The position numbers and the translations under genes are program-made. Under the pieces are notes generated by a model that saw only the letters and a program-made list of their open reading frames with translations, did no database searches and was not told the DNA's origin. Source: Didymodactylos carnosus (taxonomy: Eukaryota; Rotifera; Eurotatoria; Philodinida; Philodinidae). From it: DNA of 64,000 bases. Of the stretch, positions 24,411 through 40,500 are shown in pieces. The number at the start of each line of letters is the position of its first letter. Position 1 is the first letter of the stretch. The stretch covers positions 1-64,000 of the forward strand of contig CAJNOQ010000112.1 of assembly GCA_905250885.1 (NCBI GenBank), read 5' to 3'.

Positions 24411-25048
24411 AAGAGCTGGTAGCCCGGAATCTGCTCTTCAAAATGGAAGTGAAGCGAGATCTTGGTTTTCCACGGCTCGGACGTTATATTGGATTTCATA
24501 CAAGTCCCATGACTGACATCCGGTGACTATTGGTAGCCTTGAAAGCTGGTGGATTATAGGTAATTGATCATGCTGAGTCTCATGGCAATATTTGTTTTAG
24601 GAAAATTTTAAAAATCTAGCGAGTTAAAAAAAGCGAGTTTTAGGAAAATTAGTATTTCAGACTGTTTTTATATAATATTAAAAAACGCACCGTTCACTCA
24701 GAAAACGTTAGAACGTGTTGAAAAGTTTAGGATATGATTGATTTCGTTAGCTAAACATGATTTGAAGATCGAAGAAGAATATTTTTATTAATGGATTTTC
24801 TAGAAACTCTTTCGGAAAACCTAAGAGTCTTGTAAAAGCTCTTTCTGGATCGTCTATAAATAGAATACGGAAGAGCCTGAATAATGTACATTCTGAAGTT
24901 TTGAACTCGTTCTGATATTTTTTGAGTGAATAATGATCTGTTTATAATATTAAGTGAAAACAGCCTGAAAACCCAAACATTCGTAAAACTCGGTCTTAAA
25001 CAAAACCCGAGCCGTGGAAAATCAAGGTTATTTCGGGCTACCAGCGCA
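24411..25048. mobile_element. Inverted-terminal-repeat element with GCTGGTAGCCCG ends
   Basis: The left end GCTGGTAGCCCGGAAT (24413 on) and the right end (complement, to 25048) match. The shared block TTTTCCACGGCTCGG lies at about 24467 and about 25010; the left arm has about 30 extra bases between the two blocks. No transposase frame is recognised: the 103-codon minus frame 24751-25062 overlaps the right terminus and looks like chance. Confidence 0.65.
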
Positions 25049-25544
25049 TAAAAAAGAATCAATCCTGCAAAAATAGCCCGCTGTAGCAGTTTGTTACCCG
25101 TAAAATTCTTTATCGAATGGTTTATAATAGTTGAGGCTTGCTCTAAGCGGAAGGGATGAAATAATGAAAATATTCTGCGAAAAGTTCATCTAACGAGAGA
25201 ATAGTTTTATATGCGAAAATTGTTGGCAGGGGCACTGAAAAGGATGTTTTAAGGTATAAAAATATATTTGGTGTAATCGCAGACAAAAACTATATAAGAT
25301 CCGTGAATATAAGACTAATATGTGAGGAGGCTGATTTTGGCTCTTATCGCCCCCCGTCTTTTGTGTTTTCTCATTATGTTGAAATTTTGAAAATGGAATC
25401 CTTTCAATTAATTTAGTAACAGGAAATTATACAGGAGAAAATTTTTCGTTGAATTTTCTATACGCTAATCCAAAGCAGCATCAACAATTCGATATGTGTA
25501 TTGATATATTTTTCACTTTGTGTCTTTATTCAATTACATTATAA

Positions 25545-25743
25545 CAGTGGCGGATTTAGGGTGTGGGCGGTCGCCAGCACCGAAATTTTTGATTTCATAC
25601 TATTATACATTCATTCTTGTGCAATGTACCGAGCGAGAAAGGAGTAGAAATCGTGTCGTCTAGAAACTCCTAAGTAAAATTGCTAAACTTGCTATTTTGT
25701 ACAAATCCGCCAGGACCGAAAATTTTTTCTAGATCCGCCACTA
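25545..25743. mobile_element. Miniature element with perfect 8-bp target duplication
   Basis: A 199-bp element starting CAGTGGCGGATTTAGG and ending CTAGATCCGCCACTA, so the ends are inverted copies of (C/T)AGTGGCGGAT. It is flanked on both sides by CATTATAA (25537-25544 and 25744-25751), an exact 8-bp target duplication as made by hAT transposases. GTGGCGGAT ends of this kind are common in invertebrate hAT miniature elements. No coding capacity. The intact duplication argues for a younger insertion than the one at 21631. Confidence 0.88.
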
Positions 25744-25751
25744 CATTATAA

Positions 25752-27844
25752 TCCTGAGTCAGCTGAGAACGATAGAAAGAACTATGACTCTATATGTGTA
25801 TCAAATTTTTATATCAATATCAGCGATATTACAGATATCTGAAAAGAAAACAAAGCAAGCAGATGGAATATCAGAAACTAGACCATCTTTTTTTAATCAC
25901 CTTTTAGATAGAACATCCAAAATGCTTGGAAGCCGAAGAAAACAAAACAAGCTGTATTTTAAAGAAGTACCGGACTTTATTATTCAGGTTCCTGTGTAAT
26001 CATAGCGAAATTTTAGTCGATAAAACTGTGCGAACTTGTTTGAAATGATAGTCGGTTTTTTTCAGGAAAAAAACTTTTCACATGTAAATATCCGCGAAAC
26101 AAAGTTTTTTATTTGTGATCACGTATCCTTTGTTCACAAAAACGTCTACTTCCCATCACGTGTTTGATGTTGCAACTGCATAAATTCGACAACATGAATT
26201 TCCTGTGAGACACTGTAGAAGAAAAGCGACTTATTCCCTTGTCTTCGTCGAAAAACGTCGTATTTTAAACCATAATTTGTTTATATGAAGACATTCCTAA
26301 TAATATACATAGACATTCCTCATAGAATTTCCAAATGCATCTACCATATATAACGTCAGAAATTTACACGTAACGACATGTTTAGGTGCATATAACGAAT
26401 GATATTTCCTTATAAACTTTAGAACTTCTTATCGAACTGTTGATTCAAATATATTCAAAGTTTTTTGCTAAATGAATGAATTATTTCTGTCTAAATCCGA
26501 AGTGTATAATTAAATAAGCTATACATTTTGTAAAATGATTTTTTCAGCATGAATGTAATTTATTATATACATCATAACTGATTCCGTTTGTGTTTGTTTT
26601 CTTCAGTGTATGTATGTAAACTGTTTTAAAACAGCCCATTCATTTAATGTTGGTCATTTTTGATAAATCAAACAGACTCTAGGGATAGATCATTTTTGAA
26701 ACATATCTCTGTCTCTATCTATTTATATATAATATATATAATGTGCAGAGTATGACACTCCCGTTTCAATGATTTTTGTATTGCATATTGTTGTGAATTG
26801 AGCTATATAAATAAAGTCAAGGCAACTCTCTCTCTCTCTCTTTCTCAGTATGAACGACAAATAATGATGATGATGAAACAGCAATAAATAAATCAAAATG
26901 TGCGAACTCAATGTACATTGATATCAATACACCTTATCTCCGTTATAAGTGTCATATTACAACAGATATTACGATCATATTTAACTTGTTTCAAAGGAGT
27001 AATTAATTCTAAGAGTTCGAATTTGTTTGTTTGTTGGTGTCTGAAATTGCCATTAGACATATGTGTGTGCTTTATATCTAATTATTTTTGTTCTGCTGTT
27101 ATCAATTTGACGTTAAAATTTTTTTTAAACATGACGTTCAAGAAAGATTTAAAAAATATTAAGCTCAAAATTTTGCTAGGATCAATGTACACGTTTATCA
27201 CTCAGTAGTCATGATTACTTTTATTAAATTTACGTTCTAATCTACACTATGAAATTAAAATATATTTTGTATAGCAAAAAAGTTTGTAGCCTTTTCTTGA
27301 CTAGAAGAAACCATGCATATATTGATGGCTTCAAGTCTGGATACTGTTTTCGCTTTTTTTAAATATACTTAAATGTAACAACTTAGCCAAGAAAAAAAAG
27401 ATATGTCTAATATTCAATCAGAGAGGAAACGAAACAAAGTTGTCCATAAGGCAACATTTAAATACAATTGAGGCATGAATAGATAATTGCGTCAATAGAA
27501 CACATTAAATTGTCCACGCGTTTGCTTTTCTATCTCCTTTAACTCTCCTTTTCGCACTCCTTTTAACTTTCGCGTACACATACACAAATAATAATAATGA
27601 GAGGGAAAATTATGTTCTCTTTCTTCCCATGTTTTCTTGATAAAAACAGCGATTGGTGGTAGTGTTTATCGAGAAACAAAACGATCTCATTAAAAAGAAA
27701 AGAACGAAAAAAGAATAGAATTTTTTTGCTGAGAAAACAATTCATAGGATGATCTATCAACATTGCTTTTGAAATATTTGAAAATTAGCAAGAATTTTAC
27801 AAAAAATATATAACGTTAATAGATACCTCTTCACAATAGATCGT
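25752..27844. other. Gene-poor stretch
   Basis: No supported exon. The open frame 25784-25999 (plus) has no recognisable features. A CT-repeat lies near 26827-26846. Composition becomes uniformly AT-rich toward the homeobox gene. Confidence 0.5.
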
Positions 27845-28234
27845 CACAATTTCGGATGAAGAACTAAATCTAAAGCATGAAAAATTCTTTTTTTATTCTC
27901 TTTTCTTCAGAAAAAAATTAAAGTATTCTACATTTAACATCAAATTTTCAATTTTTAAATAAAAAGAATTGCTTCACTATAGACACAATCTACCGTTAAC
28001 CAAGAGCATGCGGGAGTGGCTCATTCTTCATCTATAATGATTGGCAACAAAGAATAGTGTTTAAAACTTTTTCTTTCAAAAGAAACTTGAGTACAAACAT
28101 CTTTGACACATATTAACCTTTTTCTCACTCATTGTCACATGTTTCTGGTCAAAACGAGACTATCTAGTTAAAAGACAAATTTAGATGAATACAAACAGAA
28201 TTTTTTTTTAAATTATTCTATTAATCATAAACAA
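27845..28234. repeat. Dispersed 390-bp repeat, copy B
   Basis: Near-identical to 20497-20885 in the same orientation. Here no decayed coding sequence adjoins its end at 28234; the sequence departs at AACAACGTGTGTAGGGC. Sharp borders at both ends and very high identity point to recent spread or local duplication of this unit alone. Confidence 0.85.
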
Positions 28235-30319
28235 CGTGTGTAGGGCGCTCTTACTCTATCCTGCAGGATAAGGTAGGACCACAGTTGAACAAACAATTAT
28301 CCAATATCTTCCAATAATAAATTACCACGATAAACGTTCGCATGTTTTATTCAAAACAATATTTGTGAAAATGACTGAAATGTTTAAATCATAAGAGTTA
28401 AATTGGATTGTTTCTCAGGATGATGAAAATATCGTATCGTGATTGGCACTAGTAATACTTACAAAATAAAACACATAAAAAAGATTTTATATTCTAGAGC
28501 TTTATCCTGTATGAAAATTTTTCGAGTTATAGATCTTCTCTGCGTCTCTCTTCACCTTACTCTCTCCACACTATTCTGATGTAAATAGAAAAAGTTTGAG
28601 ACTGATATTTATTCTGCCATCATATCTGTTATCTTTGAATATCTATATATATCCAATAAAAGAAAGCTGAACATTATATATTCTCTATATAAGCAGCTGA
28701 TATAAGTATTTACTGACAACTAACAAGTCGACACTGATACGTGATGAATTGAAACTGACAAACAATATTTTGTCTAACTTTTTTGTCTCTTCGAATACGA
28801 TAATCTCTTTTGCTATTATATAGAAATTTTTCTATCATAAGTCTATTGTCGGTATGCAAGCAGTTAAGAACCAATAACATTTTTGTCGACACTAAAATAA
28901 AAAGTGCAAAGAAAAAAAAACGTTTATGTTGTCATGTTATTATGAGAATTACTTAGAAATCTTCGTGAAAAACAACTTCTATTACTATTTTAAAGCTAAA
29001 TTTTTATTCAACTTAGCTATTTTTCTTTTTTACTCACATTGACTTTTAATACGGCACATAGAGAAATCTAGTTGAACTTAATCTTTAATCCAAATCACCT
29101 GATGGAATTGGCGTCTAATTGAATAGATATTGTTTACATATTCATCCAAATCATTAAATGCGTTACGTTCTTCACAATCTCAGCATGATATGTTATTTGA
29201 TGAGTGAGACAGCTAATTTTGTTCGATAAAATCTGATAATGATGTACACAAGAGAAAAAAAATTGATACACACAATATTCATATAACAAACGTTGGTAAA
29301 CTACTAAAATAGACATCGAATTAAGATTTTTTCTTCTTTCTATATTCCCAAATGCTCGAAGAGAAAGAAGAAGAGTTTAGATAAACTCGTATTTTCTCAT
29401 TCGTCCTATGTGTCCTATACACACTTGACTTACAAAATAGAAAGTGTATATCAGAAATACGACCTTATGCTTTAGTTTGATTGTTGTTGAGTGCCAAAAG
29501 AACAGTTTGGGTGGAGAAGAAAAAGAAAAGATGAATGATATGTATAGAACGAAATAATTTTATATTATAAGCAGAGAAAACAAGAAGATTATTATAATTG
29601 CAAAAAAAACTGATGTTGATATATATGTCATGTACTTGCAAAAAGAAATTAACTATCATTCACTTAATTATAGAGATATTTGTACATATAATTATTTACT
29701 GGTATCATCGACAAATTAGATTACGACTACAGCTCTTTAATATCAGAAAGTACTATCATCAACATGGCATTTTAAAATGTCGTGTTGCGCAACTCTCCGT
29801 TAGTTTAATGTTAATAGTTTCACTACTATGTCCCAATAATAATATTCATCCCTATAGATCATGTCAAGTAAATGTTTTTCACAAATAAATGTGAATGTTA
29901 TTTTGTAAAAAGGATAAATACTCTATTATAATTTGTCGCATAAACATTGATGGTGTGTGATCTCGTAGAAAAAAATAGAACATTTATAGAAGATAAACTG
30001 ATAGAACAGTGACAACTTGAATATCAAAAGTTTATACAAAGCATGAATTACGATAAACTCTTTGCTTCTAACACACGAATGTAGATGAATGTGATTTATT
30101 CACCACCATTCATCTAATATTATTGTGCATTATTTTGTTTTGACCATCATATTTTTGTTGAGTGAATCTAAATGCGTTACCATAGTATCAACGTAAATTG
30201 AAGTCTTCTCTGTATAGTAAATAACATAACAAATCGTACAATGATACATCAACTACAAAAAAATGTAGAATACAAGTGGAATATAAGACAGACAAAAAAA
30301 AAAATGAAGAAGAATGTTT
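28235..30319. other. Gene-poor stretch downstream of the homeobox gene
   Basis: No supported exon. It probably holds the 3' untranslated region of the NK1 gene (starting at 30319 on the minus strand) and AT-rich spacer. Short open frames here match background composition. Confidence 0.5.
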
Positions 30320-31581
<1,262 letters not shown>

Positions 31582-34500
31582 CAGTTTGAATGTTATATAT
31601 TAATACCTAAAAATAATATTGAAAATGGAAATTGACATCTCTTATCCGATTCAAGATATTGAATTTTTAAAGCATGAAGATAGTCATTTCGCTAAAGAGT
31701 AACAATATCAGTAGAGCACTAAGATGAGTATGTGATGATTTAATAGCTGAGATTTAATATCTCACGGAATTTTGAATATATTCAAAAATAATATCATAAT
31801 GTTTTTCGAATTATTTCAATTCTAACAAGGTCCTAAATATCGAATTTGATAAAACTTTACATTAGAATTTTGCATGCGATAATGGGTGTTTTACTATCTG
31901 CTGAGTAGTGAAACAGTCAATATAGACAATTTTAGTCCTGTGTGATGATCAACAAAACTTCTTCACGATAAATCTAACTAAATAGTTTTCCTTTTTCCAA
32001 CTAACCTGTTACAATTATGTAAATAAGGATAAGGAAGAGAAAAAAAAACGGTACCGCAATAGATGGATGATATAAACCGATCTAATCTCATCGCATGCAT
32101 AGAATATCATCGAATAAACAAAACATTTATATCTTACATGTTCTGATTTCTGTTTTAGTTTGTAAATAAAAAATTGTCTTTATTTATTATCAAGTGACTG
32201 TATGATAGACATCTAGATTTCCGTGTATATATGCGTGTGTATTATTGTTTTATCTGATATCATTCATGTACACGATGTGTGTGTGCTGATGATTGTTGTT
32301 AATGAATCGCTCGGCAGCTATTTCTCTCTTTCTTTCTCGTTTTTCTTTATATCGAATGAATATAATAATAATAACATAAATGAAGATTACGTGCTGTTGT
32401 TGGTGTACATCTACAATTATTATTATTATTATTATTATTATCAACGAAGAAGAAGAAGAAAAAAAATACGAGAAAATAAGAGAAAAAGATTGTTTCCTAT
32501 TCGTCGAGACAATAATACAATACTAATAGCAGCAAATAGAGAAAAATTTATCACACCATTTATTCTCTTAGTTGATTGAGCACAATGAGTAATTTGGTCG
32601 ATACATGCGTGTAAATGCGACACCGATTTGTACAATTATATTTTGTATATAGTGGCACGAAAGAAGAAAAAAAAAGAGAGAGAGAGAAAAGGAGAGAAAA
32701 AGAAAAATTCCGACCGAAAGAAGAGTGCCGAAAACCTATTTGAAAGATGATTATTTGCCCGAATAAGAAAAAAACAGAACAGGAAAAATGAAAGCAGACG
32801 TTTTTAATACAACTTAAATAGGTGTGCATATTTATCGTATAAAAAAAGAAAAAGACAGAGAGAGAGAGAGACCAATATGCTTTAAATAGTACAAAATATA
32901 GAGATGAGGTGTTTATCCTTTTTTGATTAATATATATATCAACTTTTCATACACACGCTTAAAGTTTTGTTCTTTTTTTTTTGATTAGTCAATGTCAAAT
33001 CTCAACAAGCACTATACATTTTAATAGAATAGAGTTAATTAACCTTTTTTTATCTTATTTTTCATCATACTAATTAGATGATGATTACTTGTCACAATTA
33101 GATACAGATTCAACACATTAACAGAGAAAAATGAGCATGATTTTCACAATCTTTAATTTAAAGGAAAAAAACAGAAATTACTCTATAAATCCTTTGTTTT
33201 TCGAAAATGTTGGAAAATTACAGCTAAAAATTTATTGAGATAATTTATAAATACATTAAATTTAGCGATGATGCCTTGATGAAACGTTCTCGCTCAACGT
33301 TGACGTTGCTCTTTAGAAGATGTTGTCTGTCAGCAGCTGAGAATATCTTAACTTGTTAAAATAATATGCTGTATGTGTAATGTGCTTTTTTAATTTTTAG
33401 TAGTATATACCTTTGCTTTCTGGGCTCTAGTCGTGTCAAATGGTTTGATGTAATTACTCCCAAGATACTTCTGAGAATTTTTTCTCTCCTTTGACTACTC
33501 TTACAGGACGATCCATCGACAAAAATGCTAATGGAAGTAAAACAGACACATCATCTATTGTTTCTCACTGACAGCAGAATTCGATCTCAAATCCTCTATT
33601 TAAACGTTATATCGGAAAAGTATTTGGGATGAGTATTTTCTAGGTCTGCCAACGCCCGCTGGTATAAGTTCTCTGTGTTTATAACCAAAAAAAAAAGCAA
33701 AACATATAAAATATTAGCACAATACATGTAATTGAAAATCTCTTGAACATACACTTTTCATCTCTAGTACAGATCTTGTTAGTCTAGTGCAAATCTTGAA
33801 CTTCTATCAAGCTAAAAGTCGTTCTAGCAGCAGTGCCATGGCTAAGAAAAAAGTGGTATAAGCTTTTTGAGAGAATTATTTTTTCTCTTTGCTACTTTGT
33901 ACTATAATCTTCTAGACAAACTTTGTTCTCAAAAAATCAGAAGAAAACATTTTGATTAAGAAAATGGAGCAAAATTAAAAAGCAGACGTGATATACACTA
34001 TACCTATTACCACCGATACTTTCTATAATAATGTAAAACTCTGATGATGTAAAAACTTATTTTTCTTGTAAACAATGTTACTTTTTTCGAACTAGTGCAA
34101 ACATCTCTCTGTGGACTGTCTTTTGTTCTCTGTAAACAAGAAAAACTTTTCGATATAACAAAATAATTGCTTCATCAGCACATAACTGGAATGTATATTA
34201 TTCTCTAATTTATTTAATACACTCTAAACCATAAAAGTTTTTTTTCGATCGATTTTTCTTCAACGTTCGAATCTATTTATTTAATATCATCAATCTCAAA
34301 TTCTTTTTCTCTTTATTTTTATGAACTTTGTCTTATTCGAGCAATGATCTTTTTTTTTTTTCTCTCTCTCAATTCTCTTTTATGAAAAAAAACAAGTTGT
34401 TGTTGATGTAAAATGTCTGTATAATCATCTATTATTACGCATAATAGAGATTTTTTTCATAAATGGAGTGTTTGGAAGTCTTGCACATATAGATATATTA

Positions 34501-37500
34501 ATAAAAAAACAAAACTCAATGGGAATTGATCAACATTCATTTATTCATATGCACGTAGCCATTCCAACATGCCACTAATCGCATCTTAATTGGAACAAAG
34601 ATCTTTTATTATGGAAAAGAAAAATAAGATCATTTTAACACACAAGATCGATAACTTTTTGTGAATAAATAATACCATAATAAAGTTGGTTTTTCTATGA
34701 AACTTGTTTTTCTGAATTAAATTGTTATACGTCTTTACGAATGTTTATCCTACTCAGCTTATATTCAATTAGATCAATTACCGGTGATTAATACTCCAAA
34801 TCTAAACACTTATAAATGGTAAAAGAAAATAGTTCATTCTATAAGTATTCAAGTTTTTATTGGAAACCATTCCCTCATTTTCTGTAAACAAAGAATGAGA
34901 TGTATTCATGATTGAATAAAAAATGTTCGCTTCCTTTTTTTTCTACTTTATAAAATGCAACAACTTTATAATTAATATTGTCTACACATTTGATATACGC
35001 GGATTTCTATTTTTTTTATTTTACTCAATAAAAATCTCTTTGTGGATTTTAACACATTATCAAGAATGCCATAGAGAAAGTCAGTCAGTCTATACACTAT
35101 TATTCTGTATGAATATTATTTAAATATGCGCGTTGAGACAAATAGCAATGACAGAGAAGAGAACGGAGAGAAAGAAGAAAAGAAAGGAACGAATACTACT
35201 ACAATATACACAAATCATCATAAATGAACGAACTGGATCGATAAATCTGTCCAATCAGACAGCACATTATTTACAAATATAACAATTGGCATTTAGAATC
35301 GAGTAGTAAAAATAAAATTAATGAGCTCTTTTTCTACTTGATTTTCATGTAGTATAAATTCTATTTCAAGAATAAATCAGTTTAAAAGTCTTATTTTTAG
35401 AAATATTTGAATAAATCTGGAAAAATATACTTTCTTATCTATCTACATAAGAAGAAAACTTATACAAGAAATTATCTTTAAATAAGGCAACTAGTAGAGA
35501 TAAGCAATTCAGTTTGTATCCGAAGGTTGGATAAGAATAGGCCTAGTTACAGGCGCATATCTCTAACAGATAGCCATTGTAAATCCAAATGTTTTATTTT
35601 TTTAGTAGAAGGAGCACTAAATGTCTCGTATTACTCTAGTCAGTAAAAGTCTTGATATATTTAACCATTTCTGCAACAAAAGTTAATCTCAAAGTCTTAA
35701 TAATAATTTATATTTTATTCGAATAGCAGGATCAGATAAAGATGTGCACAAAGTAATCAATCGATTTGTACACTTGTTCATCGAGTTGAAATCATTAGTC
35801 ATTTAATTACGTTTCATAACGCATTCATTATGTAAACGTATCATTTTAGTCATTAGCATAAATTTATTTGTCTGCAAAATCTGAAAATAATTAGCATATG
35901 AAATTTTCTTTGCCATTTTATTTCTACGATTAATAATAATAATAATAATTGATTCTATTGTTTTGAACAAGTGCATCTAATTATCATCAGCGTATTTTTA
36001 TTGTTGAAATATACACGCGTCAGTCACTCACTCATCTATATATTCTCATTTTTCTAATTTTAATCGATTGTTGATTATTTATTATTGAAGAACCTGTTCT
36101 TCACCTCTGAAATTGAGAATGCTCTTGGGGCATAATATTACGCAAATGATGTATACATAAGAAAAGAAAAAAAATTGATAATTATTATTTCCTTTAAGTC
36201 AAACTTTTTGACTTTTGACAATTTTAAAACAATGAAGTGTATCCGGTGGAACATTTTCTATTGATTTAAAGAATGATGTCAATGTGAATGAATTAGAGCG
36301 TATGTGTATCCGACAAGAGAGAGAGAGAGAGAAATGTTGTATGTATATTTCGGGGATAATAAGAAATATTTTAAACTTCAAATGAGCCTCTTTGAACAAC
36401 GCATTTACGTAAAATAGGTGTACATATCATCGATTTTTAAACAAGTTTTCCACGTTCGATTGTATCAACCTAGTTAATCCACAAAGTCCATATTTTTATT
36501 ATTGATCTTTTATTAAAAGAAAACATTAAACGTAAATTAACGATGACATTTAAACGGAACTACTGTCATCTTGTATAATTCTGTTTTTGGGCTCTTTGTC
36601 CATTGAACTAAAAAATTTTCATACAAAGCATATGTTGTCTCAAATGAATATGATTATTATTATTGTTATTATTATTATTATTGTATATTAGTGACATGAA
36701 CTCAACGAGGGTCTATTGTATCCACGAAAACGAGAAGAAAAAAAAACACTTGAATGATGTTGATTTTTGATTCGATGAGAAGGAGGGAGAATAGAACTTA
36801 CACACACACACACACATCTTTTTACTTGACGTGTGATACAAGGTACTTGTAAAATCGATTTAATAAAATTTGACAACTATAGAGACACAAGTACAAGTGA
36901 TGAACATTATTGAAAACAAAAAATTTAAAAAGAAAAATGAAGGAGATCAATATAAATTTGTTTTTGTTATTCTAAAGATAAAGAAAGTGTATAGTTGACT
37001 TTAAGTGAAAATAGCTAACTGAACAAAAATTTGTTTAGTAAAAAGGCATAAACTATCGTATAATGAATATTTTTAATAATCAAAGTTGAAGAGGTAAATT
37101 ATTTTTTATAAAAAATAATAATGTCAGTCTTCTAAAAGAATTAGAACTTTATTCTTATTATTAATACGGCTATTCACACAATCTACTTTATTTGACGTTA
37201 TTTCACGTTATTGAATTATTAATAATTGATATATATGGATTTTACCGCTTGTTAAAATTAATTTGTTGAAGTCAATAATAATTGATCTTATTTGAAGAGA
37301 CTTCAACAAAAAAAACCTAATTACGGAATCATAACTATGCAAACATATATAGGTTTCTTTGATATAAAAATTAAAAATTCATCGTTTATTTGCATTCAGT
37401 TAAATAAATTCGACATCTTTTTCTTTTTCTTTTTTTTTTTTATTTCGTTTGTTGCTTTCGGGCATTAAAAAACTATGGTGAGATAATGATATTTATCAAT

Positions 37501-40500
37501 TGAATATAAAGGTTTTCTCATAGTTAAACAAAAAGAACAGATTTCTATTAAAAATAAATCTACAGACATTCAAGACAGAAAAACAACAACTTGAATGACA
37601 AATAACTTTTGAATTCTATCGATTTATACAGTTTTTAATCGAATTCTAAGTGGTTTAATGAAATATTTTTTCTATTGCCAATAATAAATAGTTTTTACCA
37701 AAATTAAGCATAATATTTTCTGTTCGATTAAATTTATAAAACATTTTTTGTACTTATCTCTATTTTATTACCATCGGACTATCTTAAACATGAAATGAAA
37801 TAACAACTATACTTATCTCAAAAATATATTTTTTCTCTTTCTCTCTTTTTTGTGTGTGCCGGAGGTGATGGTTATAGCGTTTATCTGTTACACATGAAAA
37901 AAAAAGAAATTATATTAGGAAAAGTGTGGAAAGAGTATATAAAAACTATTATTAACTTAATAATTATTTGCTCAACTAACTGTAAATTAATGAAAAAAAA
38001 CGGGAAGAATTCTTTTTTTTATACAGTAGAAAAAGTAGACGAAAAACTGAAGGTGAGAAATACAATTAGATATCAGTATACTTAATTATAGTTTATGATA
38101 CTGATGAGTAGGCGCACAAATTATTTTTGAAATATGATATTGCATATATAGACGTATGTAAGATTTGTTAGAAAAGTTGTCATAATTAACTATATTATCA
38201 ATTTTTGAATATATCAAAGATTTTTCAACCAATCACATATTTTTTAATCTATACTATTTGATCGTTTGCGAACCAATGATTACACTAAAACTAATCTTAC
38301 AATAGAGAGAAAGAGAAAGATAGACGTTATTTAACTTTCAATGTAGAAATAGAAGCGTGCTGTTTATGAACCATTTTCAAATATACTTCGATCAAATTTA
38401 ACTGCCCGTGCAACATATAAAAGTTAATTTAGATAAGAAATCTTAAGAAGACACGTATACATTCGTATTATCGTTTCATATGTTTCCAATCGACAGAACA
38501 AAAGTGTAATTTAAATGTCTATGGGTATACGATTAGCTTCTTCATCTTATACCGGCACGCAATTAGTGATTGATTGGCGACCTCATCAGAATTTCAATTG
38601 GCATACATCTCTATATATTTCGTATCATTTATTTCTTCCATTATCAGTACATAGAAAAAAGAAAGAGATTTGTGTCAATTTATAGAGATGTATATATGTG
38701 AAAACTATGGCGGTTTGAAATCTTTGAACATCATCTATTATTTCCATATGTAAATATTTTTGTTCTTTACTCAACATGTATGTGTGTGACGATATAAAGA
38801 GGCACACAAACAAGTGTTTAAGTATCATATTTCTTACTCCATAAATGATGATAATGATCATCATCAATAGCAGCAGCAACAACGTTTGTCTTTCTTTCAT
38901 TCAATTAAAATCTCCTTATTTCCTACTGGTGAGAAAGAAATATGGCAATCGTTATATTAAAGATAAATTCAAAACGGTTTGAATCTTGTCAAGTTGACTT
39001 CGATCACAGTGTCTCTATATTATCTATTTGTCTTTTTCAAGTGTGACTTGTTACATATGTGGTACAAGAGTAGATATCAATAAAGTGTAGAGTTATTGTT
39101 GTTCTAATTTGATTAAATTATGCACTATTTACTTCTCACTGAATGTAAACATGTTTTTTGATTGAACTTAAAAATATTGGTGTTTAAATGTAAATAAAGA
39201 GATCAAACTGAACGTTTTATTAACTGATCAATGATCTAATCTGAAAATAAATTTTTTTTAGCACATGTCTGATTTAATCGTTCTTTCTCGAAAAAACATA
39301 TACGATTGTATACTTTTTCTAAATTTTTTTGTTCGATTAAATTACTCAATTATGAAATTGAATAAAGAGTGTTTGTTAATATTATGATGAACCACCACCA
39401 CCACAAGCGGTTTGATCAAGTGACATGAGATAGTTCGATTTTAATTGAAAAAAAATGAAGAAGATCGACATATTGAAGGAAGGATTATATATTTAATCAT
39501 CATTGGTAATTGATCAGCCTTCACACACATATTTAGTAAATTCTATTAGACGTCATCTATTCAAGATTTCATTCATGCATCTCTAATATACACGTACCTG
39601 ATATATAAATATGTATGTGGCAGGAAAAAAGAGAGAATAGACGATTTAAATTGAAACTCATTATCTAATAAGACACATACATATTGAAAATGATCTAAAT
39701 AATTGCTTTTATATATGGATACAGGTAGATACAATATTCGTGACCACAATTGCAATATAATAGGAAAAAATGCATTGAAGTAAAACAAATATTATTAAGA
39801 GTCGAAGTATAAATTGATACAATATGTTCATCCTATTGATTCTACCCCGAACAGATTAGATTCCAACTAAAGAGAATCAGACGAAATCCTCCTATTCATT
39901 TTGTGTTAGAAATGAATTATATTGATGATTGATTAAACGATTCCCAAACGGGGTTCACACACACAAATCTTTCTTTTCTCGTTAAAAACGGAAACATGTT
40001 CTTTAACAATAAAAGAGAGACCGCTTCTGATGAATTTAAATTTTAACAATTATCCAATCTACCCCTTAAATCCTTTAATAAGCAATACACAGAAATGATG
40101 TTTGTTGATTTTTTTTCTTTTCTCCTTTATCTTCTTCGTCTTCTTAAGCCAAAGGCTAATAATTTATCATTGATTATGCATAAAAGACAATTGTATTTCG
40201 TTTGATTTTTTTCTTTTTTCCAATTTTTTTTTCATTTTCGTTTAAAATTAAATATTTTTTTAATATCCGATAACAAGTGTAATAAGTACACATATACACA
40301 TATACACACACACATTAACTCATCTGTCTAATTTAAAAGCAAAATGAGGTGTAGTAGTAACTATTCAAAATATTATACTAAAAAACTTTTACCAGGTGAA
40401 ATTATTTCTTTATCTATTTTAAAATACAGTCAGTATAAAATATTTTTTAACGACAATTTCTTTTTCTAACAACGATGAAATGATATTCTACTATGTTTCA

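Noticed and set aside
32223-32579. 118-codon plus-strand frame
   Set aside because: Driven by ATT and GAA simple repeats (poly-Tyr and poly-Lys/Arg runs); not a credible protein.
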